The position numbers and the translations under genes were made by a program. Shown here piece after piece: positions 23,969 to 34,826 of a stretch of DNA of 64,000 nt (position 1 is the first letter of the stretch; each line of letters starts with the position of its first letter). The notes beneath the pieces were generated by a model, which saw nothing but the letters and a program-made list of their open reading frames with translations, was not told where the DNA came from and searched no databases. The stretch is from Montifringilla adamsi (Eukaryota; Chordata; Aves; Passeriformes; Passeridae). The stretch covers positions 3,231,383 to 3,295,382 of the forward strand of contig JAGGNK010008892.1 in NCBI GenBank assembly GCA_017590115.1. The letters are read 5' to 3'.

Positions 23969-24570
23969 TAGGTTTGGCTGAGGTGGAGTTAATTATCCCC
24001 ATAGCAGCCCTCATAGTTCTGTGATTTGTATTGGTAGCTAGAAAGGTGTTGATAAACACAGCAAAGTTTTGGCTCCCAAAGCATCTCTCCAGCATCACCC
24101 CCCTTCACCACTTGGCTGGTGATGGGCAAGACCTTGGGAGTGAACATAGCTAGGACAGCTGATCCAACCTCACCAAAGGGATATTCCATACCATACGACA
24201 TGTCCTCAGTAATAAAAACTAAGAGAGAGGCAGGGGGTAAAGGGAAGGGAGGAGGGGAATCTGCAGCACATTTGTTATTATAATGTTTGTCTTCTGGACC
24301 ACTATGTGTATGCACCACTATATAACACCATGTGTACTAAAGCCTGACTTTCTGGGAAGTGGCTAGACATCATCTAGTGATGGGAAATAAAGAATAAATC
24401 TTTTATTTTCCTTTGCTTCAGTGTGTGACTTTTTCTTTTGCCTAATTAAACTGCCTTTATCTTGATTCCAAGAGGCTTTTTCTATCTTGTTTTCTCTCCC
24501 GTTCTACAGAGGAGAGGAGTGACAGGCTTGATGAACACCTGATGTACAGCCAAGGTCAACCCACCACAAC
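23969..24570 (+). mobile_element. Solo LTR, avian ERVL-like family
   Basis: It carries the landmarks of a common avian LTR: GGAGTTAATT near the 5' end, GGGATATTCCATACCATA at 24179, a purine-rich stretch, ATTAAACTGCCTTTATCTTG near 24446, and a 3' end resembling GGTTAAACCAC. No internal retroviral genes follow, so it is a solo LTR. It lies between LRRC74A blocks B and C. It is old and diverged. Confidence 0.8.
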
Positions 24571-25015
24571 TTCTTACAGCCAGATATATGGACTGTGATG
24601 GACTGGAGGTTTTACCTAAAAGTACATCTTTCTGCAGACCCCAGCACAGCACCAAAGGAGAGATCAGCACACTTTTCTTAACACACTTTTCTTCCCCACA
24701 AAACAACTTTGGAAAGGAAACTGCATCATACTTTGCTGAGACATTAATAGTGAGTTACCTGAAATCCAAGGTCATTTGCTGCCCTCGCTTGGCATGATTT
24801 CACTTGGCAATGCCCATGTGACTTCCTGGCATAATTCCACTGAGTGCTTAGTTCAGAAATAAGAGAGGTTGAGAGGACACAGTGCTGGATGAACTGCATC
24901 AACATTTTTTCAGGAGAGCTGTGTGTGTCTGGTCGAGAAACAAACCTTCAGAACTGTGTAAGAGAACACAACTTCATAAAAGTTTGCAGTTGTCCAGTAA
25001 ATATTTTTACTGCAG

Positions 25016-25110
25016 ACTTGACTTCTCTGGACAATTCCTGTCTCAAAGCCTCTCAGTCATTTGGTTCAGAAGCTGCCCTGAAGCAAGACCTTGATCTCAT
25101 ACCAGAAAGA
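25016..25110 (+). pseudogene. LRRC74A: LRRC74A exon block C (degraded)
   Basis: Acceptor TTTTTACTGCAG, then DLTSLDNSCLKASQSFGSEA, resembling the [20 protein letters not shown] repeat with a codon lost after LD. A possible earlier partner (LDELHQHFFRR at 24883) lies 5'. Weak on its own; supported by order. Confidence 0.4.
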
Positions 25111-25178
25111 GCTTTTGGTCAAGGGACAATGGTGGAAGTGAAACAGGGACAAGAACGAAATTGCAGGATGTGTTGCAG

Positions 25179-25251
25179 ACCAGACATGAGCTATATGGGA
25201 GAAGTTTGCACAACACAAAGTCCAGTTGCTTTTGCTGTTTTGGGAAGATAA
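25179..25251 (+). pseudogene. LRRC74A: LRRC74A exon block D (degraded)
   Basis: After TTGCAG the frame reads PDMSYMGEVCTTQSPVAFAV then LGR and a TAA stop. It aligns loosely with the [20 protein letters not shown] repeat. Weak on its own. Confidence 0.35.
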
Positions 25252-25689
25252 TCACTGTGATGTTCTATGCCCATTTGGGGACATGCAGTGCCACAATCTC
25301 TGTGCTGCTGATGTCCCATGCACTGAAGATTTCAATGTGTCTGATATCCCTTTCTTTCATCCTCATGTGGGTGCCTTGGTATGGCATCTGGCTGCAGCTG
25401 GCTGGAAGATCACATTACCTCTGCACACTTCTCTCTCTATAGGGAAATTAGCAAGCAAAGGAGCTGAACCTCAGCCACAAGGAGTTCTCTGAGAAAGGAG
25501 GACAGCTCATGGGATAGATGCTCAGTGACTTATTATTCCTGCAAAGCCAGGATATCATGGTTTAGAAACAGCACTAAAAATGTTCTGGTTTAAAATACAG
25601 CATGAAAATTAAATGCTTTCACCTGCTCCTTTCCAATAATGGAGAAAACACTAGGAGAGATTATAACATATAATCAGAATTTACTGAAA

Positions 25690-26710
25690 AATAGTTCTAA
25701 CCACTACAACGATAATAAAAGAGTATACAAAAGAGAGAGTATTTTACCCACCAAATAAAGAGAGACACTTTGCAAAGACCAAGCACAATTAACTTTCCAG
25801 TTAACCAGACCGAAAAACAACAGAAAAACAGGGACAGAACAAAACCTGATGGGACCTGACAGGATTCTGAAACAGGTTGGGGACCCTTTTCCTGGGCCTG
25901 ACCTTGTGGGAGTAGGACTGGAATGCTCAGCAGTTCCGGCTGCATCTTGGGCTCCGGCTGTGGCTCCAGCTGCAGCTTGGAGTCCACATGGTTCAGCAGG
26001 GCTCCAGTCCATGTGGCCACTGCTCTCTCCCTTTTTTCTTTTTTTTTTTTTCTTTTGTTCTTTTTCTCAGAGCAGTATCTCAGGTTCACTGACTCAAACC
26101 TACAGAACCAAACCAGAAAAGCCACAGCTCAAAAAAAGGGGAAAGGGACCACTGGTGGCAGAGAGGGGCTAGCTCCACCAGGCTGACCCCAAAATGTGCA
26201 CACCCGTAAGCTCAAGCCCATCAAAAGATGATGACTCTTCCAGCTTCAGCTTCCTGTTGCTGAACCCATGCCCCTGCCATAATGTGGGTAGTATGGAATT
26301 GAACACTGCTAGAAACTCTGCCACCAGACAGAGAGTATGGGTTGAGAGAGGAACAATTTACTGGAAACAGCAATGAGATCAGAAAATTAACAGTAACAGC
26401 AACAATATTAGTAACAAAATTATACAAAAAGAGGATGATTTACATGCAAAAACTGCTCACAGACTGACTGATGCCACGTGACCCTGAAGCAGGGAATGAC
26501 AGACTCTCTTCACTCCTGCTTCCCCTGGACCGCAAATCATGCCCACCTTCCTCTTGGAGGTAAGAGTCCTGTACTTCAAACCCTGGCAGTGACATGAGGT
26601 GGTGACAATAACAACCTACACATGGCCATGTGGATCCAGGCTCTGCCCCCTCGTGGCTACTGCAAAAAAATTAACTCTATCATGGCCAAAAACCAGGACA
26701 CAGGAGTACA
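25690..26710 (-). mobile_element. ERV-derived fragment (LTR plus flanking retroviral sequence)
   Basis: On the minus strand it starts at 26710 with GTCCTGGTTTTTGGCC then GATAGAGTTAATTTTTTTGC, the 5' signature of the same broad avian LTR group. Further along it has a TTCCAGTAAATTGTTCCTCT polyadenylation-like region. The following minus-strand part (25.69-26.12 kb) has an A-rich tract and no recognisable gag, pol or env domain. The longest open frame there is not a known protein. Element borders are approximate. Confidence 0.55.
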
Positions 26711-27606
26711 GGCACTGGGGAGCCAGATGGTGTCAGCACAGTGAACACGCATTTCCTTCTCTAGCAAGAATGCTCCATGACCTGGTGGGTAGTACAAAAA
26801 CCAGGGCATCCAGATCCAGAACTTTCTGGCTGGCTCACAGGCTCACCCTCATCCCCACAGGTGACTCTAGCAACTATGAGTCGTGTATGGGAACACACAT
26901 GCAGCAAGAGAAACCACAGTAACACAGCTGTCTGTCAGAGAGGAAGGAGCAGAAAGAGAAGTCCCTCAGGGCATATAAAGCAGAAAATTACTAAAATCCC
27001 AGAGGATCAGAGCCATTGTTTGTTTTGATTGCAAAGTTCAGGAGCTACTTCAGTTTTTCATAAATAGCCCGAACCTAATGGTTTTAGCCATTGCACAGTA
27101 AGCAGCAAGAGACACAGATTAAAAAGGAATAAAATAAAGCTGCCTAATCTGTCTGTTCAGACAAAGTGAGAATCTGAGTGTGCTAGTTGTCCTTCAGAGA
27201 AAAAGCAAACAAAACAATAAGTATTTCAGTAATCTCAGGTGCTGTTACTACAGTGTGAAAGACTTGCATGGATATTTGAATGCCCTTCCTCCCTCAGGAT
27301 GTTCCACCTGCTACCATGATGGCCACAAGCATGTGGTGTGAGCATCCAGTGTTCCTTGAGCATTATCCTCAATAATGCAATGCCTTATGTCTCATTAACG
27401 CCTTCCTTCTCCTGGTTCAGTATTTCCACTGATATGTTATCTTTTTCTAATAAAAGTCCATGTCTTTAAAATATGGTACAATTACAACTGAAGTGAGGGC
27501 AAGGCAGTGTGCTCCTGCCTTGAAAAAGCCTGAAGGCAACACAGAGATCAGTACTAAAACTTTTGACCTTCCTAGTCCAGAAAAATGCCTCTCCAAAATT
27601 CAAGGC

Positions 27607-27681
27607 TTTACATCTCTTCTCTCCTTCAGCTCACTTGAAGCAGGAGCAGCAGAGATTACAAAATCTGCAGAATCTGTTTCT
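27607..27681 (+). pseudogene. LRRC74A: LRRC74A exon block E (degraded)
   Basis: The frame reads FTSLLSFSSLEAGAAEITKS then AESVS, matching the pattern of [22 protein letters not shown]/T-rich tract ending CAG lies inside the block, so its true 5' edge is uncertain. Confidence 0.45.
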
Positions 27682-29304
27682 TTCTGTTTTGTTTCTGAAA
27701 GGAATATTTTTAAGTCAGCTAAATTCACCATCTGCCTCCATCCAACCTTCCATACATGGAAAATTTGGATGAGAAATTCTCTCTGAGAATGTGAAGCAAG
27801 TGTTGGCAGCAAGTCCTATCCCTTCCAGTGTCACAGCAGACACAAATGAATTCACACATACCCTGCTCTAAGCAGAACTTACACCCTGAGGTGTCTGATG
27901 CATGTGAATTGGCATTGGCACTCGTACAGCTGGGCACAGCTATCATGTGAAGCTGAATTCCTCTCCTCTGATAATCAAACACAAGTAGAGCGAGTATTGA
28001 TATTTTAGATGTGGCAAGGAGAATCCGGCCATTTTTCACAAAAAACAGGCAGCGCCTATTAATATAAGAAATCCTTCCTCTCTCTACCTTTCTCCTTCAC
28101 AATGTAAATGATTTGCTAAGAATTTATTCAAGCACAGGTTAAACTGTCTTTGCCACAACAGGGCAATGCTACAGCATTACCTAAAATAAAGGACTATTAC
28201 TAAGCCCTGGCAAAAGAAAGCCAAAACTGTCTTCTAGTAAGACAGGGATCAATAATCCCTGAAAAGGCAAAATTGAATAACCAGCTAAGATTCCTCCAGA
28301 GGTGAGAATTGAGAGCTAACATACCTTCTCAATCCAAGATCAGACTCTAGGAATTCAGCTCAGAAAAGCCAGCTTGCTTACAGAATGCTTGCAAGCTGCA
28401 TTCTCAGCTACATCTAGCATCACCATCCTGAGAGCCTGCAAATGACACTATGGTGGTTGAGAGGCTTCTTTAAAGCTGTTAATGTAGGCCTATCTCTGGA
28501 CACCCCTTGTCTTTGTAAATCACTGCAGCCACACCAGTCTTTGAGCCTGTTGTTTCAAATATGTAAATAAATGTGTCTGTGTGCCTTGCTCAACCTGGCT
28601 TGAGGTAAAGTCACTAGCTCACCCAGAGGCATTCCTCTCTCTCTCTGCAGCCATTCAGATTGTCTTAGGAGCTGATATAGCACAAAGTACCTAAACAAAA
28701 ACATGTCTTCTGCTGGCCAACGTTAACAAAGAAACTTTTCTTTCTAATTGTGGGAATGGGGACTGCAAAAGGTGGGGGAGAGATGATGTTCACGCACTGA
28801 GAGAGCCAACCCTGTAATGCCAAATAGCCAGACCTTGTAGCAGGCAGACTACCAGCCTGAGCTCTGATCTCCTGTGCTGCCAAGAGCCAAGCGAATGGGA
28901 GATGTCCCAAGGGGCACAATCCCATCCAGAGGGGCCCTACTAGCAGGTACGCATTCAAAGGCAGCCCATTGCCTCAGCCTCTCCCCATCACATGACTGAA
29001 TATGTTGCACATCACATCCTTCTGCATGACAGATGTGAAGGACCTGATATATGGAATTTCACACTGGAAGACAGAGGGAAACTGAGAAGGCAGCTCCACT
29101 TGACTTGGAAGCTCGCAGACTTTTGTGGGACAGAGACAAGATACCATGAGATAACAGACAAACCCATTCAAAAGGACCACAGTTTTTCCACATGCCTGCT
29201 GAAGAATGGGAAGAAAAGGTCATCCTTGAGGATACAGCATGCCTTCTGGTAGACATGACACCCTCATTCTTACCATGTCTGGATCGATATCTCTTCTTTT
29301 ACAG

Positions 29305-29418
29305 ATGGCCAGTAATCCCCCAACCACAGAAGATGCCACTGCACTAGTCACAACCATCAGAAAGAACAGTTCTCCCTCAAAATTCAAGACTCCAGGACCA
29401 TACACTGTGCATTTTTAG
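29305..29418 (+). pseudogene. LRRC74A: LRRC74A exon block F
   Basis: Good acceptor CTCTTCTTTTACAG followed by 37 open codons and TAG. The frame contains NPPTTEDATALVTTIRKNSS, which follows [20 protein letters not shown] of the mammalian protein position by position. No clear donor follows. Confidence 0.5.
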
Positions 29419-31081
29419 GAAGTGGGTGGATCACAGAACCGCCTCTTTCCGAGACTGTTTTGCCACTTGCTGTTTGTTTCATTTATGCATAGCCATTAAT
29501 AAAAAAAAGGCTAGTATTTGACAACTCTTCCAGGAACCATGCAGAATCTGGCTTTGGTCTAGCACAGGAGAGGTGCTTGTAGTTTCACCACATTTTACTC
29601 CCATTTTCTAACAGCAGAACTAGAACAAGAAGTGAATTATCACTGGAGGACAAATTCTGTTCATCCCCTGAGCTGTATTTCTCCATGATAGCCTAAGATG
29701 ATAGATACTGTGAAATACTTTGATACTCTGTCAGTATGTCTGAGGAATAGAAGATGGATGCCTCAAGGCATTGAAAACAAAGCTGACCTATTAAAAAAAA
29801 TGCAAATCAAACATTAAAAGGCTGGTAGGAAGGAAAAAGAAACCAAAGAAACCAAATCTTAGTATACTCTGTAGCAAGGTGGGAGCATGACACGTGTTGT
29901 AACTTCATGTGTTGCCTCTATTGCTTCAAAAATAGGAGACTGAGAAATGCTCCTAAGTTCCTGAGTGAGAGCAGAGCTTGTATTGCAGCACAACACGGGG
30001 TAGACACCTGCTATATATTAGTCCAGTCCTGGCCTTCCCATCCATCCATTGCTTCTTCATGGCAGTAGTGACAGAAGGTGTCAGGGGCCTCAGGGCCCTC
30101 CATCCATGTTTGGGAGCATTGTGATTAAAGGAAAGAGAGTTTCACAAAAATTAGATTTGGGACTTGGAACATAAATATTATGTTCACACTTGAAACAAAC
30201 TAAAAATAACACTGATGAGCAGTTTTGGACACTCAGGTAATGGGTTGTACCTAAGTTACGTTTGCATGTGTTTCTTTGTTACTATGTTAATGAAAGAATC
30301 TAAAAATAAGCAGAATAAATAATATTCATCCATAGTCTTTCCTGAGAGCATCAAGTGCTTTCAGCAGAGATAATCTGAAGAACCGGCATTCCTCTAGGGT
30401 AAAGATTTTTTTCCTGCATAAATTAAGATCAAAGAGAATTATTTTCCAAGTCTGCAAGAAATCAGGCCTCATGCTGCAAAGGAAAACTAAAACAGGCTGT
30501 ATAGGTGTAAATGACTGCATTACAACAGACATGGTCCTGCTAGTTTTATTACTAATAACCTAAATAATTAATAAAATTGGAAAGAATAATAAATTTTAGC
30601 TAAATTCTGAGAAATTAAAAGATATTATTGAAATGCATTTATTTAAAAGGAAAAACACTTCAGAAACTTTGAGGCAAGGAGTTAATCTTCAATGTAAATT
30701 TCACTATGAATCTGCTTTTTAGGGTTAACAGTTGTTCTCTTCACCTCACCCTTGCAAAAATCTAAATTACCTGTCATTTCACAAGAGAAATAGTCAATGG
30801 CATACATTTACAATGACATTTCAGTATCCCAATCAAATGCTTGTAGGTAAACATCTAATCTATCTGACAGATTTCATTCCACCTGTGAGGTAGGGGGGAT
30901 ACTGTAGGGGGGGAGTCTTGCATTTCAATTCTGAATAATTGCAAATATACAGTGCCAAAGACCTTGCATTGTCTTAAATCTTTGAGAAATTAGTAAAGGT
31001 GTTAATCCTTTACAGGAAACTTAAGGGAAGACATAAATAAAAGCCTTTTCTGCCCCTTTTCTCAGTGATGCATGCTTATCT

Positions 31082-31136
31082 TGACTTCTAAAGAATTATT
31101 AGTAATTATTATAATTATTATTATATTAATAATTAG
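31082..31136. repeat. ATT-rich imperfect trinucleotide tract
   Basis: A degenerate run of ATT/TAA units between LRRC74A blocks F and G. Confidence 0.7.
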
Positions 31137-32912
31137 TGTGTCTATAAGAGGAATTTGGAATAAGGACATCTAGAAACATTTGCATGGGTTTGACAGTACT
31201 ACGAATGGTGAAGCAAAAGAAAGGCATATTTTTAACAATAGTTTATTCCTTCTGACAAGATTTCTAAGCATGACTGTTCCCTACATTCTTTTTATAATCT
31301 ACTCTTTATAGGGTTCCAACTTGCAGATACTGACAATCAGACATTTTCAGAAATCGTGAATCAAAGTGGCCAGCACATGCTCATCTTCAGCATCACAGTA
31401 CACTAGAAACTACTGTTGCCTTTCAGCTGCCTGTGTGTTGTTTTTCTGGACTGACTGTGTCAAACATGCAGAAATGCCCAAGCTGGCTCCGTCCAGGTGC
31501 TGCCTGACCCCAGCACTGTTTGTTAGGCCAGACATGGTGCTTTGGCTATGCTGCTCCTGAGGCTGCACTGGCAGCCCACCGGCTTTGGCATGAGCTTAAG
31601 TCAGGCTGGCAACAACAACCCGAGGGAGAGCCAGCAGCCTTAAAGGCAGCTCAAACTTTCCTGTGCTGCATTCCCAGGAGTAGGTCACTCTGCTGCTGTC
31701 CATAGTGCAAGGATGTCTGAATGGCTTCATCAGAGAGCCACTCCACATTCATGAAACCCTTGGTGCTGAATGAAAGCTAAAAAACCCAGCTGGACCCAGA
31801 CTGGTTCAAGACTGGGTTTTTGTAGTAACAGTCAAGAGCTCATTGCACAGCAGATGATAAGCTTGTAGATGGATCTGCAGAACAGTGGGTCTTAAGTTTC
31901 CAAAAAGAAGCTGTAAGAATGCATTGGCAAACTATAAATAAACTTTAGGAGAAAATACAGTGATTTAACCTTTCACAATGACAGAAACAAAAGCTTTCAT
32001 AAATTTCCTTAGCTGCCTTGAAACTCTCAACAATTAAGGATATAACTAACATAATACATGAACAATTCCCCTGTCGTCATGTGTATGAACAAAATCACAG
32101 TTGTGTCTTTAAGAGATAATCAACACAAAGTAAAATTTAGAGGAATAATTTACAGTGGCATCAATAATATTTGCATTGACAGGTAACCTTCTAACATTCC
32201 AAACCCCTACTGCCCATTCAGTATATGTTAAAACATAAAACTTACAACATGAGCTCTGAAATGCTGAGCTGTCACTACCCTGTTTGAAATTCTTAGGAAA
32301 AAACAAATGTCAGGCCTTCTTCTGCTTACACAATGAAGCAAAGCTTTCCCAAAAGTTCTGTTCATCTGGAGACACCTGGCCCCTTCCCAGAGAGGATCAT
32401 CTTTCTTGTGGGCTATAAAGCTCCATTGCTGGAGATACTAATTCTTTAAGGTCTTGGGTGATTCTGATTTTTATTTTTCAGAACACTATGACACATTGTG
32501 GCCATTAACTGTTCAACTTGCAGCTTGTGTCTTAATAGGATGGAGAGAAGACCTGTCTGGGACTGTCTCAGGGATGAACACGAACCACTTGAATGGCCAA
32601 AAATAAGAGGTCTTTGGTGTAGACATTCACTAATGAACACCTACCTTGCATTAAGCTAATTTCTACACAAATTAGGAGATCTTTGTCTGTCTCAGACATG
32701 GAAAAAGAGAAAGATGAACACTTATTTATGGTTGGATCTCCAGGAGTTTCCTGAAAGTGAAGAGCAGAGATAGCAGAAGGCACCATCCTTAGGAGAGAAT
32801 GGCTAATGCATTTATGAACACAAGAAAGGCTTTGTTGTTCTCTGAGTGTCCACACTTTCCTTGCCCTATGTAGCACAATGAGTTGATGAATGAAACTTTC
32901 ATCAAGTTGCAG

Positions 32913-33015
32913 GATTTGGTCAAATGCATCCTGAACTAGATGTCATATACAGTAATGTCAAAGACTGTATCACCAAGAACCCCAACAGCATCCAAATCCC
33001 ATGGAAGTGATTCAG
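32913..33015 (+). pseudogene. LRRC74A: LRRC74A exon block G with internal frameshift
   Basis: Acceptor GTTGCAG and donor TTCAG|GTGAGC. The first part reads MHPELDVIYSNVKD (mammal VHPQLDVVFKAVQG). The last part reads NPMEVIQ (mammal NPMKLIQ) but in a different frame; the spacing is about 4 nt short of a whole-codon length. This is direct evidence of loss of function. Confidence 0.75.
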
Positions 33016-34192
33016 GTGAGCTACTGAATTGTGTCCTTAGCTCCCTGTACACAGTATACATGCTGTGGACACTTGGAGGGATGGAGCTTCAAAGGGGTAA
33101 GTTTTCTTTCAAGTGAGAAATTCAGCCGAATTCCTTCAGAAAAGTAAATGTACAAAGAGAATCACAATGTTTACACATCTCAGTACACACAGACTGACTA
33201 AGCAAAGCCTTTGATCTTCTGGAGAAGGTATTGCCTCGGGATCTTAGAGCACTGAGGGGGAAAAAAGGAACGTGAATAGATGCTTGCTGTGTAAAACAAA
33301 AGGATTGATTTCAGGTATGATCCAAATGATCCTCATCACAAGCCCATCCCAGTAGCTGACTTTCATAAAACACTTCTCTGACAGTTTTGCTTTAGCATCA
33401 AAATTAAAGTGCTTCATAAAAGTAGGATATGGCATTACAAGGACAGGGTATTTTCCATCTGAAACAGACATTGCTGTTTTTCAAGGTCTGCAGTTTCCAT
33501 GGATAGCAGCAGATGGTGCTGTCCTCCTTTCTGGAAGCCAACGCAAGCAATTGAAGCTTGCTGAGCTAAATAACACTTTTGCACTACCAACTTCACTGTG
33601 TTTCTTAACTGCTGTGCAGATTTTCAGCTAATTGGGTGAGAATTAGCTGTGGATAAGGCTTCAGATGAACTTAAGCAAAGGCTTGGGCTGTTAGCTCACA
33701 TCAAACAATGCTGCTGTGCTTCACAGCTAGTGATACTTGCACTACCATGCTTTGCCGTTTTTAATAGCCATTATGGTATTCAGGTATCCTCATTCAAACA
33801 GAAGCAGAATTCAGAGAAGAGGAACTAAAGTGATCAAAGATCTGGGGGACAGAACTGTCTTGATTAGACAGCCTAGCCAAGCAGTGGCTGCTGGGATGAG
33901 GACCAAATAAGCATATGCAATTATAAGGAAAAGAAAAAAAAAGCCAGGTTTACTACTGAGTCTTATTTCAAGGTAGGGGGAGAGAAGGAGATATAACTGA
34001 GAAGAATGGAATTAACCTGAACAAAAGGTCTTTGTTCTGACAAAAGTCTCACTGCACAAGAAGTTGAGAACTCATATCTCTCAGTGATGGGCTGAATAAA
34101 AGCAGGGTGATGGAAGAATAAGAGGAGAGCTGGAGGCAGGTATCAGTGGCTGCTTCACGGTCATGCCCGTGTTTTATCTCTGTTTCCAACAG

Positions 34193-34313
34193 AACTCTTT
34201 GAAAGAGCACAACCTACAGCTCTGAGAACTTCTTTGGGAATATTGATAAGGATGGAAACATAAGGATTCCTGTGGCAGCCTTCTGGAAAGCCATGATGCA
34301 AGTGTGCCTCTGA
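34193..34313 (+). pseudogene. LRRC74A: LRRC74A exon block H (EF-hand-like tail) with stops
   Basis: Acceptor TGTTTCCAACAG. From 34227 the frame reads NFFGNIDKDGNIRIPVAAFW then KAMM, like the mammalian [20 protein letters not shown] region; DKDGN resembles an EF-hand loop. In-frame TGA codons occur at 34200 and 34311. I did not find the last exon. Confidence 0.6.
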
Positions 34314-34412
34314 AAGCAGGGCCAGAATGCTCTTCTGGTAGGCTACTGCTCTAGGGAAACCTCTCTGCTGCAGCACAGCCACCAGCCAGCTTTGCTGGTG
34401 ACATCATGACGC

Positions 34413-34450
34413 TTCTGGGTCCCTTCCAACTCAGATTATTCTGTGATTAT
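34413..34450 (+). mobile_element. Short CR1 3' tail
   Basis: GGGTCCCTTCCAACTCAGAT then TATTCTGTGATTAT matches only the last bases of CR1. This is a strongly truncated insertion. Confidence 0.75.
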
Positions 34451-34769
34451 TAAGGCTAAAAGGCAAAATTCACTCATAGCAAATGCTGAGCATAGAATGA
34501 GACCAACAGAAATGCCATGACACCCAATAAATAGTGTAGATAGCAGCAAGGATAATGGACCAACTTCAGATTATCACAGACAGACACCGTTTGTCTAGGA
34601 TATAGAGGATATTGATAGATTCTTATGTCTTACTGCTACGGGAAAGTGAAAAAGGCATCTAAACCCTCGGCTGTACAATGGAGTAGACAGTTGTCTTCCT
34701 GCCAAAACAACTGTGGTGCTTGGGATCAGTAGCAATGATCAGCCAGACATGATGTTCTTTTGCAAAAAC

Positions 34770-34815
<46 letters not shown>

Positions 34816-34826
34816 GTAATAATTTT
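34770..34826. repeat. (TAA)n microsatellite
   Basis: About 18 AAT/TAA trinucleotide units with a single TAG interruption near the right end. The runs of Tyr or Ile in overlapping frames are artefacts. Confidence 0.97.

Larger units (their letters stand above)
22254..34313 (+). pseudogene. LRRC74A: LRRC74A, decaying leucine-rich-repeat gene
   Basis: Blocks on the plus strand resemble successive parts of mammalian LRRC74A (about 490 aa; leucine-rich repeats with a short EF-hand-like tail) in the correct order: 22254-22432, 23564-23665, 25016-25110, 25179-25248, 27607-27681, 29305-29415, 32913-33015 and 34193-34310. Neighbour and orientation agree with mammals (ANGEL1 minus, LRRC74A plus). Several blocks still have good acceptors. 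Damage is visible: an in-frame TGA at 34200 and another at 34311, a shift of reading frame inside the 32913 block, a TAA at 25249, missing donors after 23665 and 29415, and LTR insertions at 23969 and about 25.7-26.7 kb. No N-terminal exon was found. The alternative is a fast-evolving functional gene with exons I mis-bounded. Comparison is from memory of the mammalian protein, so identity is firm for the first and 32.9-kb blocks and softer for the rest. Confidence 0.65.

Noticed and set aside
29220..29405. Minus-strand frame with a membrane-like hydrophobic stretch
   Set aside because: It is the antisense of LRRC74A block F, which has a good acceptor and an ordered match on the plus strand.
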